A stretch of 58,105 bases of DNA. Origin: an uncultured Clostridia bacterium (GTDB lineage Bacteria > Bacillota > Clostridia > Lachnospirales > Lachnospiraceae). The translations under genes and the position numbers were made by a program. This document shows positions 35,433-44,544 of the stretch, in pieces (position 1 is the stretch's first letter; every line of letters begins with the position of its first letter). The DNA lies in contig CANRWA010000021.1 of NCBI GenBank assembly GCA_947643415.1, positions 1 through 58,105 on the forward strand, read 5' to 3'. Under the pieces are notes generated by a model. It ran no database searches, was not told where the DNA came from, and saw only the letters and a program-made list of their open reading frames with translations.

Positions 35433-36385
35433 CACAATACTCCTCTGTCTTTTGCCAGTTGTATTATCAATCGAATGATCTCTTCTGTCGTTCCGTGATC
35501 TCCTTTGTCTAACATCACCACCTCACGCTCCCGCCGGAACCAGGTCATCTGACGCTTGGCAAAATGCCTGGTATCCCGTTTCAGGCGGTATACTGCCTCC
35601 TCCATCGTACATTCCTGTTCCAGTGCGGCAGCGATCTCCTTATACCCAAGCCCCTGCATGGAGACCAGTTCCCTTTTGTATCCCAGATCCAGCAGCCTTT
35701 TTACTTCATTCTCCAGTCCGGCCGCCATCATCTGGTCTACACGTCTGTCGATCCTATCATAGAGCAATTGCCGGTCCATCGTAAGGACAACATACAAAAA
35801 ATCATAAGGTGAGGTGCGTTTTCGCTCCCTTTCGTTGTGCATAGAAAATTTTTCTCCGGTAAATTCGTAATATTCCAGGGCACGTATCACACGTTTTACA
35901 TTGTTCTCATGAATCGACTTTGCGGATTCCGGATCTATCTGACGCAGCCTGTCATGGAGAAAATGGGAACCCTTTTCCTCAGCCTCTCTCTGCAGCCGTT
36001 TCCGGTACTGGTCATTCTGCGGGTTCTCGGTAAAGGCAATATCATATAAAACTGCCTGAATATAAAATCCGGTTCCCCCCACCAATATAGGGATCTTTCC
36101 TCTGGCGTGGATGTCCCGGATATATTCTTTTGCTTTTTTTTGAAAAATAAAAACATTAAATTCCTCATCTGGTTCAAATTCGTCGATCATATAATGTGGG
36201 ATCCCCTGTATTTCATGTGGCGGAACCTTGGCAGTGCCGATATCCATATATTTATATACCTGCATGGAGTCGGCAGAGATGATCTCCCCATCTATTGCTT
36301 TCGCCAGCCGGATTGAAATATCTGTCTTACCCACAGCAGTGGGACCGGTAAGTATTATGACCGGGCGTCGCACAGTATCTCTCAT
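35432..36385 (-). CDS. miaA: tRNA dimethylallyltransferase
   Basis: The 317-residue enzyme isopentenylates A37 in tRNAs reading UNN codons. The P-loop is ILTGPTAVGKTDIS (residues 10-23), followed by SADSMQVYKYMDIGTAK, the LVGGTGFYIQA block and the QGLGYKEI and FAKRQMTWFRR motifs. It is 11 bases downstream of mutL in the mutS-mutL-miaA order common in bacteria. Confidence 0.95.
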   Translation of the reverse strand: MRDTVRRPVIILTGPTAVGKTDISIRLAKAIDGEIISADSMQVYKYMDIGTAKVPPHEIQGIPHYMIDEFEPDEEFNVFIFQKKAKEYIRDIHARGKIPILVGGTGFYIQAVLYDIAFTENPQNDQYRKRLQREAEEKGSHFLHDRLRQIDPESAKSIHENNVKRVIRALEYYEFTGEKFSMHNERERKRTSPYDFLYVVLTMDRQLLYDRIDRRVDQMMAAGLENEVKRLLDLGYKRELVSMQGLGYKEIAAALEQECTMEEAVYRLKRDTRHFAKRQMTWFRREREVVMLDKGDHGTTEEIIRLIIQLAKDRGVL

Positions 36386-36396
36386 TCTTTTCCTCC

Positions 36397-38235
36397 CTAC
36401 ACGATCCGCTTAAACTTTTTCTCAAATTCCTGTTTGCTCATGGCGATGGTAGTCGGTCTGCCATGGGGACAGTGATATGGTTCCTCTGCCTGCAGCATCT
36501 GCGTGAACAACTGGTCTGCCTCAGCATAAGAAAGACGGTTATTTCCCTTTACGGCTGCCTTACATGCCATGGTGGCACAATGGTCAAGTACCATCTCCGG
36601 ATTTTCCCTGCTGCCCTCCTGCATCAGGCTGTCCAAGATCTCAAGAAACAGTTCCCTGGATGCCAGATTGAGAAAATCAGCCGGAACTCCGGTAATAATA
36701 TATTCCTTGTCGCCAAAGGGTTCGAAAGCGAAACCAATTTCCTCAAAAACCGATGCGTACTGGCTCAGGACATCCATCTCCCTGCCTGACAAAGTAACAA
36801 CGATTGGTGCGGCGAGATTCTGTGTCAGGCCGCTTTTTGTCCTGAGCCGTGCCATAAGTTTTTCGTATAAAACCTTTTCATGTGCCGCATGCTGGTCAAT
36901 GACCAGTAATTTTGATTCATATTCGATCAGCCAGTAAGTATCAAATACCTGTCCGATCATACGGAATCTCGGTTTATCCTCTGGAACAAATATCCTCTCC
37001 TGGACAAAATCCTGCTTTCCAGGAATGGGATCTTCTCTCCATGCTGTATTCTCTGCAACAACCATATCCTGAGACGGCAGGACTCCGTTTCCTTCACCAG
37101 TCTGATCCGATGCCTTCTCTTTCATCCTGTTTTCCTCAAAAGGCTCTGGTGCTTTCTTTTGAATGGATTCTTTTTTCATTACCGGAGCGGACTTTTCTGC
37201 CTGTCCATGTTTCGCTTTCCTCTCTGGTGTAATAGATACATCAGGGATCAATGTGATATTTTTCAGAAGATCCTTGATTGTATCATAAAAGAGCTGATAG
37301 ACTTCTTCCTGATTTGTAAAACGCGCCTCCATCTTTGTGGGGTGCACATTAACATCAATATAATGGCTGTCTATGGTGAGCAGGAGGACAGTAAATGGAT
37401 AGCGGTGGTTCATAAGATAATCTTTATAAGCATGTTCAATAGCGCTGGTGATCACAGGACTTTTGATGTACCTGCCATTGACAAAATAATTCAGAAAGGT
37501 CCGGTTTCCTCTTGAAAGGTTCGGTTTTCCGATAAAACCCTGCAGACTCATATCCCCGGACACCGTCTCTACTGGTATGAGGCAATTCGTTATATCTGTG
37601 CCATAATTATAAAAAATATTTGTTTTTAATTTTCCATCCCCTGAGGTCTGCAGTTTATTTCTGCCATCTGTGATAAAATTGAAACGAATGTCTGGATGCC
37701 CTAGAGAATACCGCAGTACAAGATCGTGGATATAATTGCCTTCGGTTGTTTTTGTTTTCAAAAACTTCCTTCTGGCTGGTGTATTGTAGAACAGGTTCCT
37801 CATGATAAAGGTAGTTCCTTCCGGGCATCCAATCTCCTCTATCCTTTTTTCATCCCCGCCTTCAATCTCATAACGGGTTCCGGTGATCTCTTCTTTGCGG
37901 CGTGTGATCAGTTCTACCTGAGCCACCGCTGCTATACTGGACAGTGCTTCTCCCCGGAATCCAAGGCTGTGGACAGAGAGAAGATCTTCAATAGAACGGA
38001 TCTTGCTTGTGGCATGGGGAAGAAATGCGGTGGCCACTTCATCATGTCCGATTCCCATGCCGTTGTCCGTAACCCGGATAAAGGAAATCCCGCCTTCTTT
38101 GATCTCAATCGTGACAGCAGAGGCCCCAGCGTCAATGGAATTTTCAACCAGTTCTTTAACCACTGCCATAGGACGTTCGATCACTTCGCCTGCTGCGATC
38201 TGATTGACGGTCATTGGATCTAATACCTGAATCAT
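36397..38235 (-). CDS. mutL: DNA mismatch repair protein MutL (endonuclease type)
   Basis: The 612-residue protein has the GHKL ATPase motifs AGEVIERPMAVVKELVENSIDAG-type region (residues 14-36, key Glu/Asn), DNGMGI and GFRGEALSSI. After a charged linker (about 335-425) the C-terminal domain keeps the endonuclease motif DQHAAHEK...E and CPHGRPT, so it should nick the daughter strand. ATG 38235 overlaps the mutS stop (TAATG) and has AAGGAG 8 bases upstream. Confidence 0.95.
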   Translation of the reverse strand: MIQVLDPMTVNQIAAGEVIERPMAVVKELVENSIDAGASAVTIEIKEGGISFIRVTDNGMGIGHDEVATAFLPHATSKIRSIEDLLSVHSLGFRGEALSSIAAVAQVELITRRKEEITGTRYEIEGGDEKRIEEIGCPEGTTFIMRNLFYNTPARRKFLKTKTTEGNYIHDLVLRYSLGHPDIRFNFITDGRNKLQTSGDGKLKTNIFYNYGTDITNCLIPVETVSGDMSLQGFIGKPNLSRGNRTFLNYFVNGRYIKSPVITSAIEHAYKDYLMNHRYPFTVLLLTIDSHYIDVNVHPTKMEARFTNQEEVYQLFYDTIKDLLKNITLIPDVSITPERKAKHGQAEKSAPVMKKESIQKKAPEPFEENRMKEKASDQTGEGNGVLPSQDMVVAENTAWREDPIPGKQDFVQERIFVPEDKPRFRMIGQVFDTYWLIEYESKLLVIDQHAAHEKVLYEKLMARLRTKSGLTQNLAAPIVVTLSGREMDVLSQYASVFEEIGFAFEPFGDKEYIITGVPADFLNLASRELFLEILDSLMQEGSRENPEMVLDHCATMACKAAVKGNNRLSYAEADQLFTQMLQAEEPYHCPHGRPTTIAMSKQEFEKKFKRIV

Positions 38236-40865
38236 TACCATTTCTCCTTTAACTGATTCTGCCACTTATAAATCAGATTCATTGCATCTATGGGTGTCAC
38301 CCCTGTTAAGTCAATATCCCTTAATTCAAAAAGGATATCCTCTGTCTGGCTTCCTCCCATGGCATCAAATATGGATAGCTGCGTCATCTCCGTGGGACGG
38401 TTTATGGCAGCGACATCTACCGGGATCACATTCTGGCTTTCCTCTGTCTGTTCCAGATGGTCGGCGATCTCCCTTGCGCGTCCCAGAACTTCAGATGGAA
38501 CTCCGGCAAGCTTCGCTACCTGTATCCCATAACTGCGGTCTGCCCCGCCTTTTACGATCTTTCGCAGGAATACAATGTCTTCCCCATCCTCTTTTACAGC
38601 GATGCAGTAATTCTGCACCCCTTCCAGTTTGCCTTCCAGTTCTGTCAGCTCGTGATAATGGGTTGCAAATAATGTCTTTGCCCCGATCTTTTTCTTATCT
38701 ACAATATGTTCCACTACCGCCCAGGCGATACTGAGTCCATCAAAGGTGCTTGTTCCCCGTCCGATCTCATCCAGTATGATAAGGCTGTTCTGTGTTGCGT
38801 TATGTAATATATTGGCCACCTCTGTCATCTCAACCATAAAAGTACTCTGTCCGCTGGCGAGATCATCGGATGCCCCTACTCTGGTAAAGATACGGTCAAC
38901 CAGTGAGATATCTGCCGCCTCAGCAGGTACAAAGGAACCAATCTGCGCCATCAGTACAATCAATGCCGTCTGACGCATATAGGTGGACTTACCGGCCATA
39001 TTAGGACCAGTGATGATGACTACACGATGGGTATCTTTATCCAGATAGGTGTCATTGGCAATGAACATGTCATGTTCAATCATTTTCTCAATTACAGGGT
39101 GACGGCCTTCTTTGATTTCCACCAATCCTGTATGATTCAGTTTAGGACGCACATAATGGTTGTGTTCTGCCACATAAGCAAGAGAGGCAAGCATGTCGAT
39201 CATGGCAATGACCCTTGCCGTATTCTGAATCCGTTCCATCTGCTCAAAGATCTGGTTCCGCAGGTCGCAGAAGACAGCATACTCTAAACTGTACAGACGA
39301 TCCTCAGCACCCAGGATCACATCTTCCATTTCTTTCAGTTCCTGTGTTGTAAAACGCTCAGCATTGGTAAGTGTCTGTTTCCGTATCCATGTATCTGGTA
39401 CCTGGTCCAGAAAAGACTTGGTCACTTCAAGATAGTAACCAAAAACTTTATTATACTTGATACGGAGATTTTTAATACCTGTATTTTCTCTCTCCTTTGC
39501 CTCCAGTTGTGCCAGCCAGTTCTTTCCTTCTGTCTTTGCACTGCGTAGTTTGTCGATCTCATCATGATACCCGGATTTAAAGATCCCTCCCTCCCGGACA
39601 GAAATGGGTGGTTCTTCTTCTATCGCATTATGGATCAACTGGTAAATGTCTTCCAGCGGATCAAGCTGTTCATATAAGCTGCGAAACAGATCTGAATGAA
39701 AATTTCCACACAAAAAACGGATATGTGGCAGCATGGACAAGGACGATTCCAATGCAGTCATATCTCTTGGATTTACTGTTTTGTAACTGATCTTACTGAG
39801 AAGGCGTTCCAGGTCATAAACCGGATTTAGGTATTCCCGCATCTCTTCCCTTGTGATCACATTATCATTCAGTTCCTCAATGGCATCATAGCGTCCCTGA
39901 ATTTCCTTTTCATCGATCAATGGCTGCTCCAGGCTGCTTCTGAGTTTCCGCGCTCCCATGGCTGTCTTAGTCTTATCTAATATCCAGAGAAGAGAACCTC
40001 TCTTCTGTTTTTCCCTGAGAGTCTCTACCAGTTCCAGGTTTCTTCTTGTATTCCGGTCCAGCAGCATATATTTTCCTGTATGGTATGGAGTTAGTTTGGA
40101 GATATGTGCCAGAGAACATTTCTGTGTTTCTTCCAGATACTGCATCACACACCCGGCCGCAGCCACCCCAATGGTATACTCCTGCAGACCCAATCCTTCC
40201 AGGGTGTTGACCTGAAAATGTGCACACAAGGTACGGCTGCATATATCTTTATCAAAATAACGAGGCTCCAGTGCTGAGATGGCAATGTTCATACGTTCTG
40301 TCAGATCTGCCAGATCTGCCCCGCTTATGTAAAAGGAATCGTTACAGATGATCTCTGCCGGCATAAATTTATTGATCTCATCTAAGAGCTTCCCAAGATT
40401 GTCCACCTCTGTCAGAAGATATTCTCCCGTCGTGACGTCAACAACTGATATGCCAAAACATCCCTCTGTTGAAACAACTCCCATCAGATAGTTATTCCTC
40501 GTCTCATCAAGAGAAGCTGTAAAGCAGTTTGTCCCAGGTGTCACAATGCGGGTCACATCCCGTTTCACCAGACCCTTTGCCTGTTTGGGATCTTCCATCT
40601 GTTCACAGATTGCAACTTTGTACCCTCTCTCCACAAGCCGGTTGATATATCCTTCTGCAGAATGAAAGGGGACACCACACATGGGTGCCCTTTCTTTTAA
40701 CCCGCAGCTTTTACCTGTCAGAGTGATCTCAAGTTCTTTTGATGCAGTCAGCGCATCATCAAAAAACATTTCATAGAAATCACCCAGACGGTAAAAGAGG
40801 ATACAGTCTTTATATTCTTCTTTTGTCTCCATGTATTGCTGCATCATGGGGGTCAATTGTTCCAT
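38235..40865 (-). CDS. mutS: DNA mismatch repair protein MutS
   Basis: The 876-residue protein has the mismatch-binding motif GDFYEMFFDDA near residue 30, connector, lever and clamp domains, and an ATPase with ITGPNMAGKSTYMRQ, ILDEIGRGTSTFDG and TLFATHYHEL. ATG 40865 is chosen because GGAGG is 5 bases upstream; a second ATG four codons earlier lies before that site. Unlike the MutS-like pair at 10.3-13.4 kb it has every mismatch-repair domain. Confidence 0.96.
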   Translation of the reverse strand: MEQLTPMMQQYMETKEEYKDCILFYRLGDFYEMFFDDALTASKELEITLTGKSCGLKERAPMCGVPFHSAEGYINRLVERGYKVAICEQMEDPKQAKGLVKRDVTRIVTPGTNCFTASLDETRNNYLMGVVSTEGCFGISVVDVTTGEYLLTEVDNLGKLLDEINKFMPAEIICNDSFYISGADLADLTERMNIAISALEPRYFDKDICSRTLCAHFQVNTLEGLGLQEYTIGVAAAGCVMQYLEETQKCSLAHISKLTPYHTGKYMLLDRNTRRNLELVETLREKQKRGSLLWILDKTKTAMGARKLRSSLEQPLIDEKEIQGRYDAIEELNDNVITREEMREYLNPVYDLERLLSKISYKTVNPRDMTALESSLSMLPHIRFLCGNFHSDLFRSLYEQLDPLEDIYQLIHNAIEEEPPISVREGGIFKSGYHDEIDKLRSAKTEGKNWLAQLEAKERENTGIKNLRIKYNKVFGYYLEVTKSFLDQVPDTWIRKQTLTNAERFTTQELKEMEDVILGAEDRLYSLEYAVFCDLRNQIFEQMERIQNTARVIAMIDMLASLAYVAEHNHYVRPKLNHTGLVEIKEGRHPVIEKMIEHDMFIANDTYLDKDTHRVVIITGPNMAGKSTYMRQTALIVLMAQIGSFVPAEAADISLVDRIFTRVGASDDLASGQSTFMVEMTEVANILHNATQNSLIILDEIGRGTSTFDGLSIAWAVVEHIVDKKKIGAKTLFATHYHELTELEGKLEGVQNYCIAVKEDGEDIVFLRKIVKGGADRSYGIQVAKLAGVPSEVLGRAREIADHLEQTEESQNVIPVDVAAINRPTEMTQLSIFDAMGGSQTEDILFELRDIDLTGVTPIDAMNLIYKWQNQLKEKW

Positions 40866-40908
40866 GGTTTCCTCCATTCGTAAGGAACTGTCTAAAAACT
40901 TTCCTATC

Positions 40909-41709
40909 TTATTCTCCCTGTGGTTCTGATGTCTCCTGGGCTGGGTCAGTCGGCGCGGGTGTTGGTTTTTCTGTTGGTGCCGGCGTCGGTTCTCTCGTAG
41001 GTTCCGGTGTTGGTACCGGTGTAGGCTCTGGTGTTGTGGCAGCCGCTGTCTCTACGGGCTCAGATATTGGTGTCGGTTTTGCAGTCGGTTTTGGAGTCTT
41101 CTTTGGCGGTTTCTTCGTTGGTTTTGGTGTCGGTTTTGCAGTCGGTTCTGCAGTTCTCTCTGGTTTTTCTGTCTGCCTCGCGGTTGTCGGTGTCGCTGTC
41201 GGAATTGGTGCAGGTTTATCTTTTGATAGATACATTGCGTTAATATAGCCTGTTGTTCCATCATAATTTACTTTAAACCACTCTTCTGCCTCCAGCTCGA
41301 TAAGCTTTAACTTGGTACCGGAGGGTACCTTGGCAACGACAGCGGCAGACAGGGATGCCTCATTCCGCATATTCACATAAGCTGTCGTATATGCATACCC
41401 GCCAGCTTTCAGATCTTCATCAAAGTTACTGACATCATCTTCTGAGACAATAGGGTTTTCTGGCGGCTGTGTAGCAACTGCTGAATCTTCGTCATTTGCT
41501 ACTGTAACAGCACTGGATGTTGCCATATCATCGTTCCCATCATCTGAAATTGTCTCTGATGATCCTTTTCCCCAATATATGCCAAGCATGACGATGCTGA
41601 TCAATACAACAATTACCATTAATATGCTTACTGCAAACATAGAGATCTCAAACCCCCGGTGTTCTGCAGTTTTCATTTTTTTGAAAAAGTTAACTTTCTT
41701 CTCATCCAT
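40909..41709 (-). CDS. Membrane-anchored SH3b-domain protein with Pro/Thr-rich tail
   Basis: The 266-residue protein has a basic cytoplasmic start, one transmembrane helix (about 22-46), an acidic linker, a bacterial SH3 domain ([18 protein letters not shown] ... [11 protein letters not shown], about 108-165) and a 100-residue tail of Pro-Thr-Lys/Glu repeats. This is the plan of a surface protein that spans and binds the wall. No enzyme domain is present. It lies 43 bases upstream of mutS and is divergent from lexA. Confidence 0.8.
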   Translation of the reverse strand: MDEKKVNFFKKMKTAEHRGFEISMFAVSILMVIVVLISIVMLGIYWGKGSSETISDDGNDDMATSSAVTVANDEDSAVATQPPENPIVSEDDVSNFDEDLKAGGYAYTTAYVNMRNEASLSAAVVAKVPSGTKLKLIELEAEEWFKVNYDGTTGYINAMYLSKDKPAPIPTATPTTARQTEKPERTAEPTAKPTPKPTKKPPKKTPKPTAKPTPISEPVETAAATTPEPTPVPTPEPTREPTPAPTEKPTPAPTDPAQETSEPQGE

Positions 41710-41801
41710 TCCTTCGTACTCTCCTTACTATCATTTATCTTTGTATATTATAACCATTCTTATGTATTTTGTCTATAAAAAAATCGTATTTAAAGAAGAA
41801 A

Positions 41802-41865
41802 GAACATTTGTTTGACATTAATACAAAATTATGTTATATTAGTAAAAAGACCAAACAAAAGTTTG
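41802..41865 (+). promoter_or_regulatory. lexA promoter with two LexA boxes
   Basis: TTGACA (41812-41817) and TATATT (41835-41840) are spaced by 17 bases. GAACATTTGTTT (41802-41813) overlaps the -35, and the perfect dyad CAAACAAAAGTTTG (41852-41865) lies just past the -10. Both fit RAAC-N4-GTTY, which indicates negative autoregulation. Confidence 0.82.
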
Positions 41866-41889
41866 CATAAAAAAGGAGGAGACATTTTA

Positions 41890-42504
41890 ATGGGTAACGG
41901 CAGAATTTCAAAAAAGCAGGCAGAAATTCTTGAATATATTAAAGATCAGATCATACAAAAAGGATATCCGCCAGCCGTACGTGAGATCTGTGCGGCGGTT
42001 AATTTAAAATCCACATCTTCTGTGCACTCTCATTTGGAAACTCTGGAGAAGAATGGATATATAAGACGTGATCCTACAAAACCCAGAGCAATTGAGATCG
42101 TAGATGACGAGTTCAATCTGACACGCCGTGAATTGCGGAACATTCCTATGATTGGGCAGGTGGCTGCCGGACAGCCAATCTTTGCAGAACAAAATATCCG
42201 GGGATACTTTCCACTGCTTGCCGGAGAACTGCCTTCCGGGGATCTTTTTATGCTGGATGTCAGAGGCGACAGTATGATTAATATCGGGATGTACAACGGA
42301 GACCGGATTATTGTACAACAGACATCTGTTGCGAAGAATGGTGATATTGTTGTTGCATTAGTAGAGGATTCCGCTACAGTTAAGACCTATTATAAGGAAG
42401 AAGGACGCTACCGGCTGCAGCCGGAAAATGATGACATGGATCCCATCTATGTTGATGAGGTGATTATTCTCGGAAAGGTAGTTGGGCTGTTCCGTTTGTT
42501 GTAG
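41890..42504 (+). CDS. lexA: SOS repressor LexA
   Basis: The 204-residue protein has an N-terminal winged helix (SKKQAEILEYIKDQI ... STSSVHSHLETLEKNGYI) and a C-terminal S24 peptidase domain. The self-cleavage site is Ala-Gly in QVAAGQP, the catalytic Ser is in RGDSMI and the Lys in ATVKTYY. RecA on single-stranded DNA triggers cleavage and derepression. ATG 41890 is chosen for its AAGGAGGAG site 8 bases upstream. It is divergent from the SH3b-mutS-mutL genes. Confidence 0.96.
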   Translation: MGNGRISKKQAEILEYIKDQIIQKGYPPAVREICAAVNLKSTSSVHSHLETLEKNGYIRRDPTKPRAIEIVDDEFNLTRRELRNIPMIGQVAAGQPIFAEQNIRGYFPLLAGELPSGDLFMLDVRGDSMINIGMYNGDRIIVQQTSVAKNGDIVVALVEDSATVKTYYKEEGRYRLQPENDDMDPIYVDEVIILGKVVGLFRLL

Positions 42505-42540
42505 TAAGGAACGGTTTATAAATAGCTCATGACGATGTAC

Positions 42541-42578
42541 TAGCTCAACGGCGGGTTCAAATTGGCGCCGTTGAGCTA
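42541..42578. repeat. Palindromic repeat, family 2, copy B
   Basis: TAGCTCAACGGCG (42541-42553) and CGCCGTTGAGCTA (42566-42578) form a perfect 13-bp stem. It lies between the convergent ends of lexA and rsfS, so it may serve as a two-way transcript end, but no T-run follows on either strand. Confidence 0.88.
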
Positions 42579-42587
42579 ACTCACTCA

Positions 42588-42959
42588 TCATTCCCTTCCT
42601 CTGGCAATAAGTTCTTCCCGGCCTACCTTTTTCCCATCCCGCCAGATCCGTTCCAGATCATAGAACAATCGGTCTTCTTTTGAAAAAACATGAATAATCA
42701 CATCTCCATAGTCCATAAGGATCCAGGTAGAATTTTTATTTCCCTCCACCCTCTTATTTGTGTATCCTGCCTGAGCCAGTTTTTCCTCGACAAGATCTGT
42801 CATTGCCGTGATCTGATTCTGGTTGTCACCACTGGCAATGATAAGATAATCCGCAATAACTGAGATTTCATTGATTTTCAGGATCTCGATATCGTGCCCC
42901 AGCTTTTCATCCAATGCATCATAGGCAATCTGTACCATTTCTCTTGATTTATTTTCCAT
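42588..42959 (-). CDS. rsfS: Ribosome silencing factor
   Basis: The 123-residue protein belongs to the RsfS/YbeB/Iojap family, which binds L14 on the 50S subunit and blocks subunit joining in poor growth conditions. Typical segments are DYLIIASGDNQNQITAMTD and WILMDYGDVIIHVFSKEDR. Its ATG shares bases with the end of the nadD-yqeK gene. It is the last gene of the obg run. Confidence 0.94.
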   Translation of the reverse strand: MENKSREMVQIAYDALDEKLGHDIEILKINEISVIADYLIIASGDNQNQITAMTDLVEEKLAQAGYTNKRVEGNKNSTWILMDYGDVIIHVFSKEDRLFYDLERIWRDGKKVGREELIARGRE

Positions 42960-44179
42960 TATATCACCATTCCTTTATAATAGTTATATGTCTGTATCGT
43001 TAATTCATCAATCTCTTCTCCTGTACGACCTTTCAGATATGTCACTGTGTTTGTCAGAATCATGAGAAGGGCATTGTCCAGGTTCTGGAAACTCTCTTTT
43101 CTGACCTCATTCAATGGATATGGCCTACAGTCCATCTTCCGTCCAGGTTCAATATAATCTGCGATATAGATGATCTTCTCCAGAACTGTCATCGCTGGCT
43201 TTCCTGTAGTATGATAGGAAATAGCGGAACAGATCTCACCGTCACAGATCCCATACCGTTTCCTTGCCAGATAAGCACCGAGCTTGCCATGGATCAATGC
43301 TGTATTTCTTTTCTCTGTATCACTTAATGTGATATCATACTTATCACACAGGGAGATCATCTCTTCTCCGGTATAGTATTTCGCACAATCATGAAGCATA
43401 CCAGCAAGTTCAGCACGGGAGACATCCGTCTCTGGCTGCCGGCAGTGGCAAAAGGCCAGGGAAGCCGCTGTCCCTGCGACTCTCAGTGTGTGAAGATATC
43501 TTCCCGGACGAAGTGTAGCCGAAAGACATTTCAGAAGAAGCTGAGTACTATTTTTTATTTTCAGCCTTTCTTCTTTTAATCCATACAAGCCATGAAGTTT
43601 TATATAGAGATCAACTGGTTCCGGGCAGTATGACAATACTGACAACCCCGCACATATCCTAGTACGGATATCCTCGGAAGAGATCGAAATGTGGTTCATC
43701 GCAACAGGAAGGACAGTTCCGTGAAACCGTTCCCCCTGTTCCTTACAGAGCTCTTTTATATGTTTATCTGTGACAGCTCCTCTCGGTGCTGCCAGTACCG
43801 TACAATATTTCAGAATCTTTTCCGGAAGATGCCATTTTGCGAACTCAGCCAGAGAATCGCCGCCTATAATAAAATATAGTCTGGCTTTCGGATATTTTTT
43901 ATGGAGCATTTTCATAGTGTCACATGTATAGGTGATCCCCTCACGCCGCAGCTCCAGATCCGAAAATATAAAATGTGGGATGGTATCAATCGCAAACTGT
44001 ATCATACGTGTACGGTGCTCTTCTGACACAATATCTATCTTTCTTTTATGTGGCGGATTCTTTGAAGGCATAAACCAGATCTCATCCAGGTGATATTGCT
44101 CATATGCCGCTTGTGCCATCATAAGATGAGCATTGTGGATCGGATTAAATGTCCCGCCCATGATACCAATCTTCTTCAT
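42959..44179 (-). CDS. nadD: Fused nicotinate-nucleotide adenylyltransferase (NadD) and YqeK-type HD hydrolase
   Basis: The 406-residue protein joins two usually separate neighbours. Residues 1-200 are NadD, with the nucleotidyltransferase motif GGTFNPIHNAH and the ISSEDIRTRI motif, which makes nicotinate adenine dinucleotide. Residues about 210-406 are an HD domain with LHTLRVAG, LHDCAKYY, IHGKLGAYLA and IYIADYIEPGR, as in YqeK, a family characterised as Ap4A hydrolases. In Bacillus the two are adjacent genes. No stop or restart is visible at the junction. It lies 29 bases after yhbY. Confidence 0.92.
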   Translation of the reverse strand: MKKIGIMGGTFNPIHNAHLMMAQAAYEQYHLDEIWFMPSKNPPHKRKIDIVSEEHRTRMIQFAIDTIPHFIFSDLELRREGITYTCDTMKMLHKKYPKARLYFIIGGDSLAEFAKWHLPEKILKYCTVLAAPRGAVTDKHIKELCKEQGERFHGTVLPVAMNHISISSEDIRTRICAGLSVLSYCPEPVDLYIKLHGLYGLKEERLKIKNSTQLLLKCLSATLRPGRYLHTLRVAGTAASLAFCHCRQPETDVSRAELAGMLHDCAKYYTGEEMISLCDKYDITLSDTEKRNTALIHGKLGAYLARKRYGICDGEICSAISYHTTGKPAMTVLEKIIYIADYIEPGRKMDCRPYPLNEVRKESFQNLDNALLMILTNTVTYLKGRTGEEIDELTIQTYNYYKGMVI

Positions 44180-44208
44180 TTTTATTCCCCATTTTCCTTT
44201 ATTTTAAA

Positions 44209-44514
44209 TCATTTATTTCGTTTTGCCTTAGGTAGTTCAATCCTTTTCTTTGATTCTGATTCTCGATATAGAACAATTTTTTTCCCGATCACCTGTACTA
44301 CCTGAGAACGTGTCCGCTCTGCCAGAGTGGCAGCGATATCATGAATATCAGCAAAACAATTTTTCAGGACGCTGATCTTAATCAGTTCCCTTGCCTCCAG
44401 TGCCTCATCCACGGATTTTGTGAGTTCTGGTGTCACAGTCGCCTTGCCGATCTGAACCACAGGCTCCAACTTCATTGCCAGCCCTTTTAAATAGGCACGC
44501 TGTTTACTTGTCAT
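44209..44514 (-). CDS. yhbY: YhbY-type CRM-domain RNA-binding protein
   Basis: The 101-residue protein matches the CRM (chloroplast RNA splicing and ribosome maturation) domain: LTSKQRAYLKGLA-like start, VQIGKATVTPELTKSVDEAL and VQVIGKKIVLYR. Bacterial members associate with pre-50S subunits. ATG 44514 is chosen because GGAGG is 5 bases upstream. It lies between obg and nadD. Confidence 0.93.
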   Translation of the reverse strand: MTSKQRAYLKGLAMKLEPVVQIGKATVTPELTKSVDEALEARELIKISVLKNCFADIHDIAATLAERTRSQVVQVIGKKIVLYRESESKKRIELPKAKRNK

Positions 44515-44544
44515 TTTTACCTCCATCTATTTGGTGTTAGTCCA

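Noticed and set aside
41086..41210. Repeated short words suggesting a CRISPR-like array
   Set aside because: The repeats are codon-level Pro-Thr-Lys periodicity inside the SH3b protein gene; no constant repeat with unique spacers exists.
40739..41248. 169-codon Gly/Val-rich + strand frame
   Set aside because: It is the complement of the Pro/Thr repeats of the SH3b protein; the repeat composition keeps the other strand open.
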